A stretch of 38,982 bases of DNA. Origin: CAYOOT01 sp964405665 (GTDB taxonomy: Bacteria; Bdellovibrionota_C; UBA2361; SZUA-149; CAZDWZ01). This document shows, piece by piece, positions 38,844-38,982 of this stretch (position 1 is the stretch's first letter; each line of letters begins with the position of its first letter). The stretch lies in assembly GCA_964405665.1 (NCBI GenBank), contig CAYOOT010000018.1:1-38982 (forward strand). Direction: 5' to 3'. The notes under the pieces were generated by a model that was not told the origin of the DNA, searched no databases, and was given only the letters and a program-made list of their open reading frames with translations. Both the position numbers and the translations under genes were made by a program.

Positions 38844-38849
38844 AGGCCA

Positions 38850-38982
38850 TCAATATTGAGCAATTAGTTCTGCATTACCTTTCTTAACTTGATAAACTCC
38901 TACAGGAAATTCAAAATATTTTCCAGTTGTTTCCTTATTTTTGTAACTAAACTTTCCTGTTACCCCTTGTCGTTGCTTAATG
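38850..38982 (-). CDS. C-terminal end of an ABC substrate-binding protein (cut by window edge)
   Basis: An open frame enters from beyond the right edge and ends at TGA (38852-38850), giving 43 residues. The sequence GVTGKFSYKN...EFPVGVYQVKKGNAELI has the pattern of the last strands of LivJ-type binding proteins (GVTGK.F, VYQVKKG). It therefore looks like a relative of the binding protein at 37249. The call rests on a short tail only. Confidence 0.55.
   Translation of the reverse strand, partial: IKQRQGVTGKFSYKNKETTGKYFEFPVGVYQVKKGNAELIAQY

Noticed and set aside
1..38982. CRISPR arrays, rRNA, tRNA or phage genes
   Set aside because: No regularly spaced direct repeats, no rRNA-like stretches and no integrase or phage structural genes were seen on either strand.

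Overview
This AT-rich window comes from a Gram-negative bacterium. The evidence is a type IV pilus secretin, a TolC-type outer-membrane factor, a Kdo-pathway isomerase, many lipoproteins and a Braun-lipoprotein-like protein. The gene order pilM-N-O-Q followed by shikimate genes is known from proteobacteria. A fused AroK-AroB, a one-chain pyruvate carboxylase and an NtrC-type regulator beside prepilin peptidase would suit a deltaproteobacterial-type lineage (Bdellovibrionota, Myxococcota or a related candidate phylum), but I cannot place it firmly. Two runs of exactly 100 N (23503-23602 and 36003-36102) show that this is a gapped draft scaffold.

Layout. 1-4552 (minus): replication-restart helicase PriA and a secreted heparinase II/III-like polysaccharide lyase. 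4854-14250 (plus): pilM, pilN, pilO, a lipoprotein secretin PilQ with two AMIN domains and no pilP, an AroK-AroB fusion, two unrecognised lipoproteins, a strong terminator, a small helical protein and aroQ. 14308-17250 (minus): a tight operon of prepilin peptidase, a sensorless sigma-54 activator, a secreted protein and a CBS-less arabinose-5-phosphate isomerase. 17251-17596 holds two palindromic elements. 17597-18733: a possible YbjN-fold protein and a stand-alone RibD-type reductase.

18827-29314 (plus) is the most striking region. It appears to be one copper or heavy-metal operon: a Cys/His-rich secreted protein, a TolC-like lipoprotein, a Tat-exported multicopper oxidase, a two-helix Cys-rich peptide, a Met-rich Spy-like protein, a membrane-anchored flavin reductase with a 2Fe-2S ferredoxin domain (interrupted by a gap), a cytochrome b with two His pairs, a seven-heme cytochrome c, a small lipoprotein and a Cu+ P1B-ATPase. 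Together these suggest electron transfer from NAD(P)H across the inner membrane to periplasmic hemes and possibly copper sites, in a metal-resistance setting.

29440-31352 holds a Lpp-like lipoprotein ending in lysine beside two YkuD L,D-transpeptidase-fold genes, one like YafK/DpaA and one like ErfK/YbiS. This is a candidate module for attaching the outer membrane to peptidoglycan and releasing it. The rest holds pyruvate carboxylase, a metallothionein-like protein, a HAD phosphatase, a bacilliredoxin, a half-length asparaginase with an altered active site, two ABC substrate-binding proteins (one cut by the window edge) and a HEAT-repeat lipoprotein. A palindromic repeat family lies at 38406-38509 and on both sides of the second gap.
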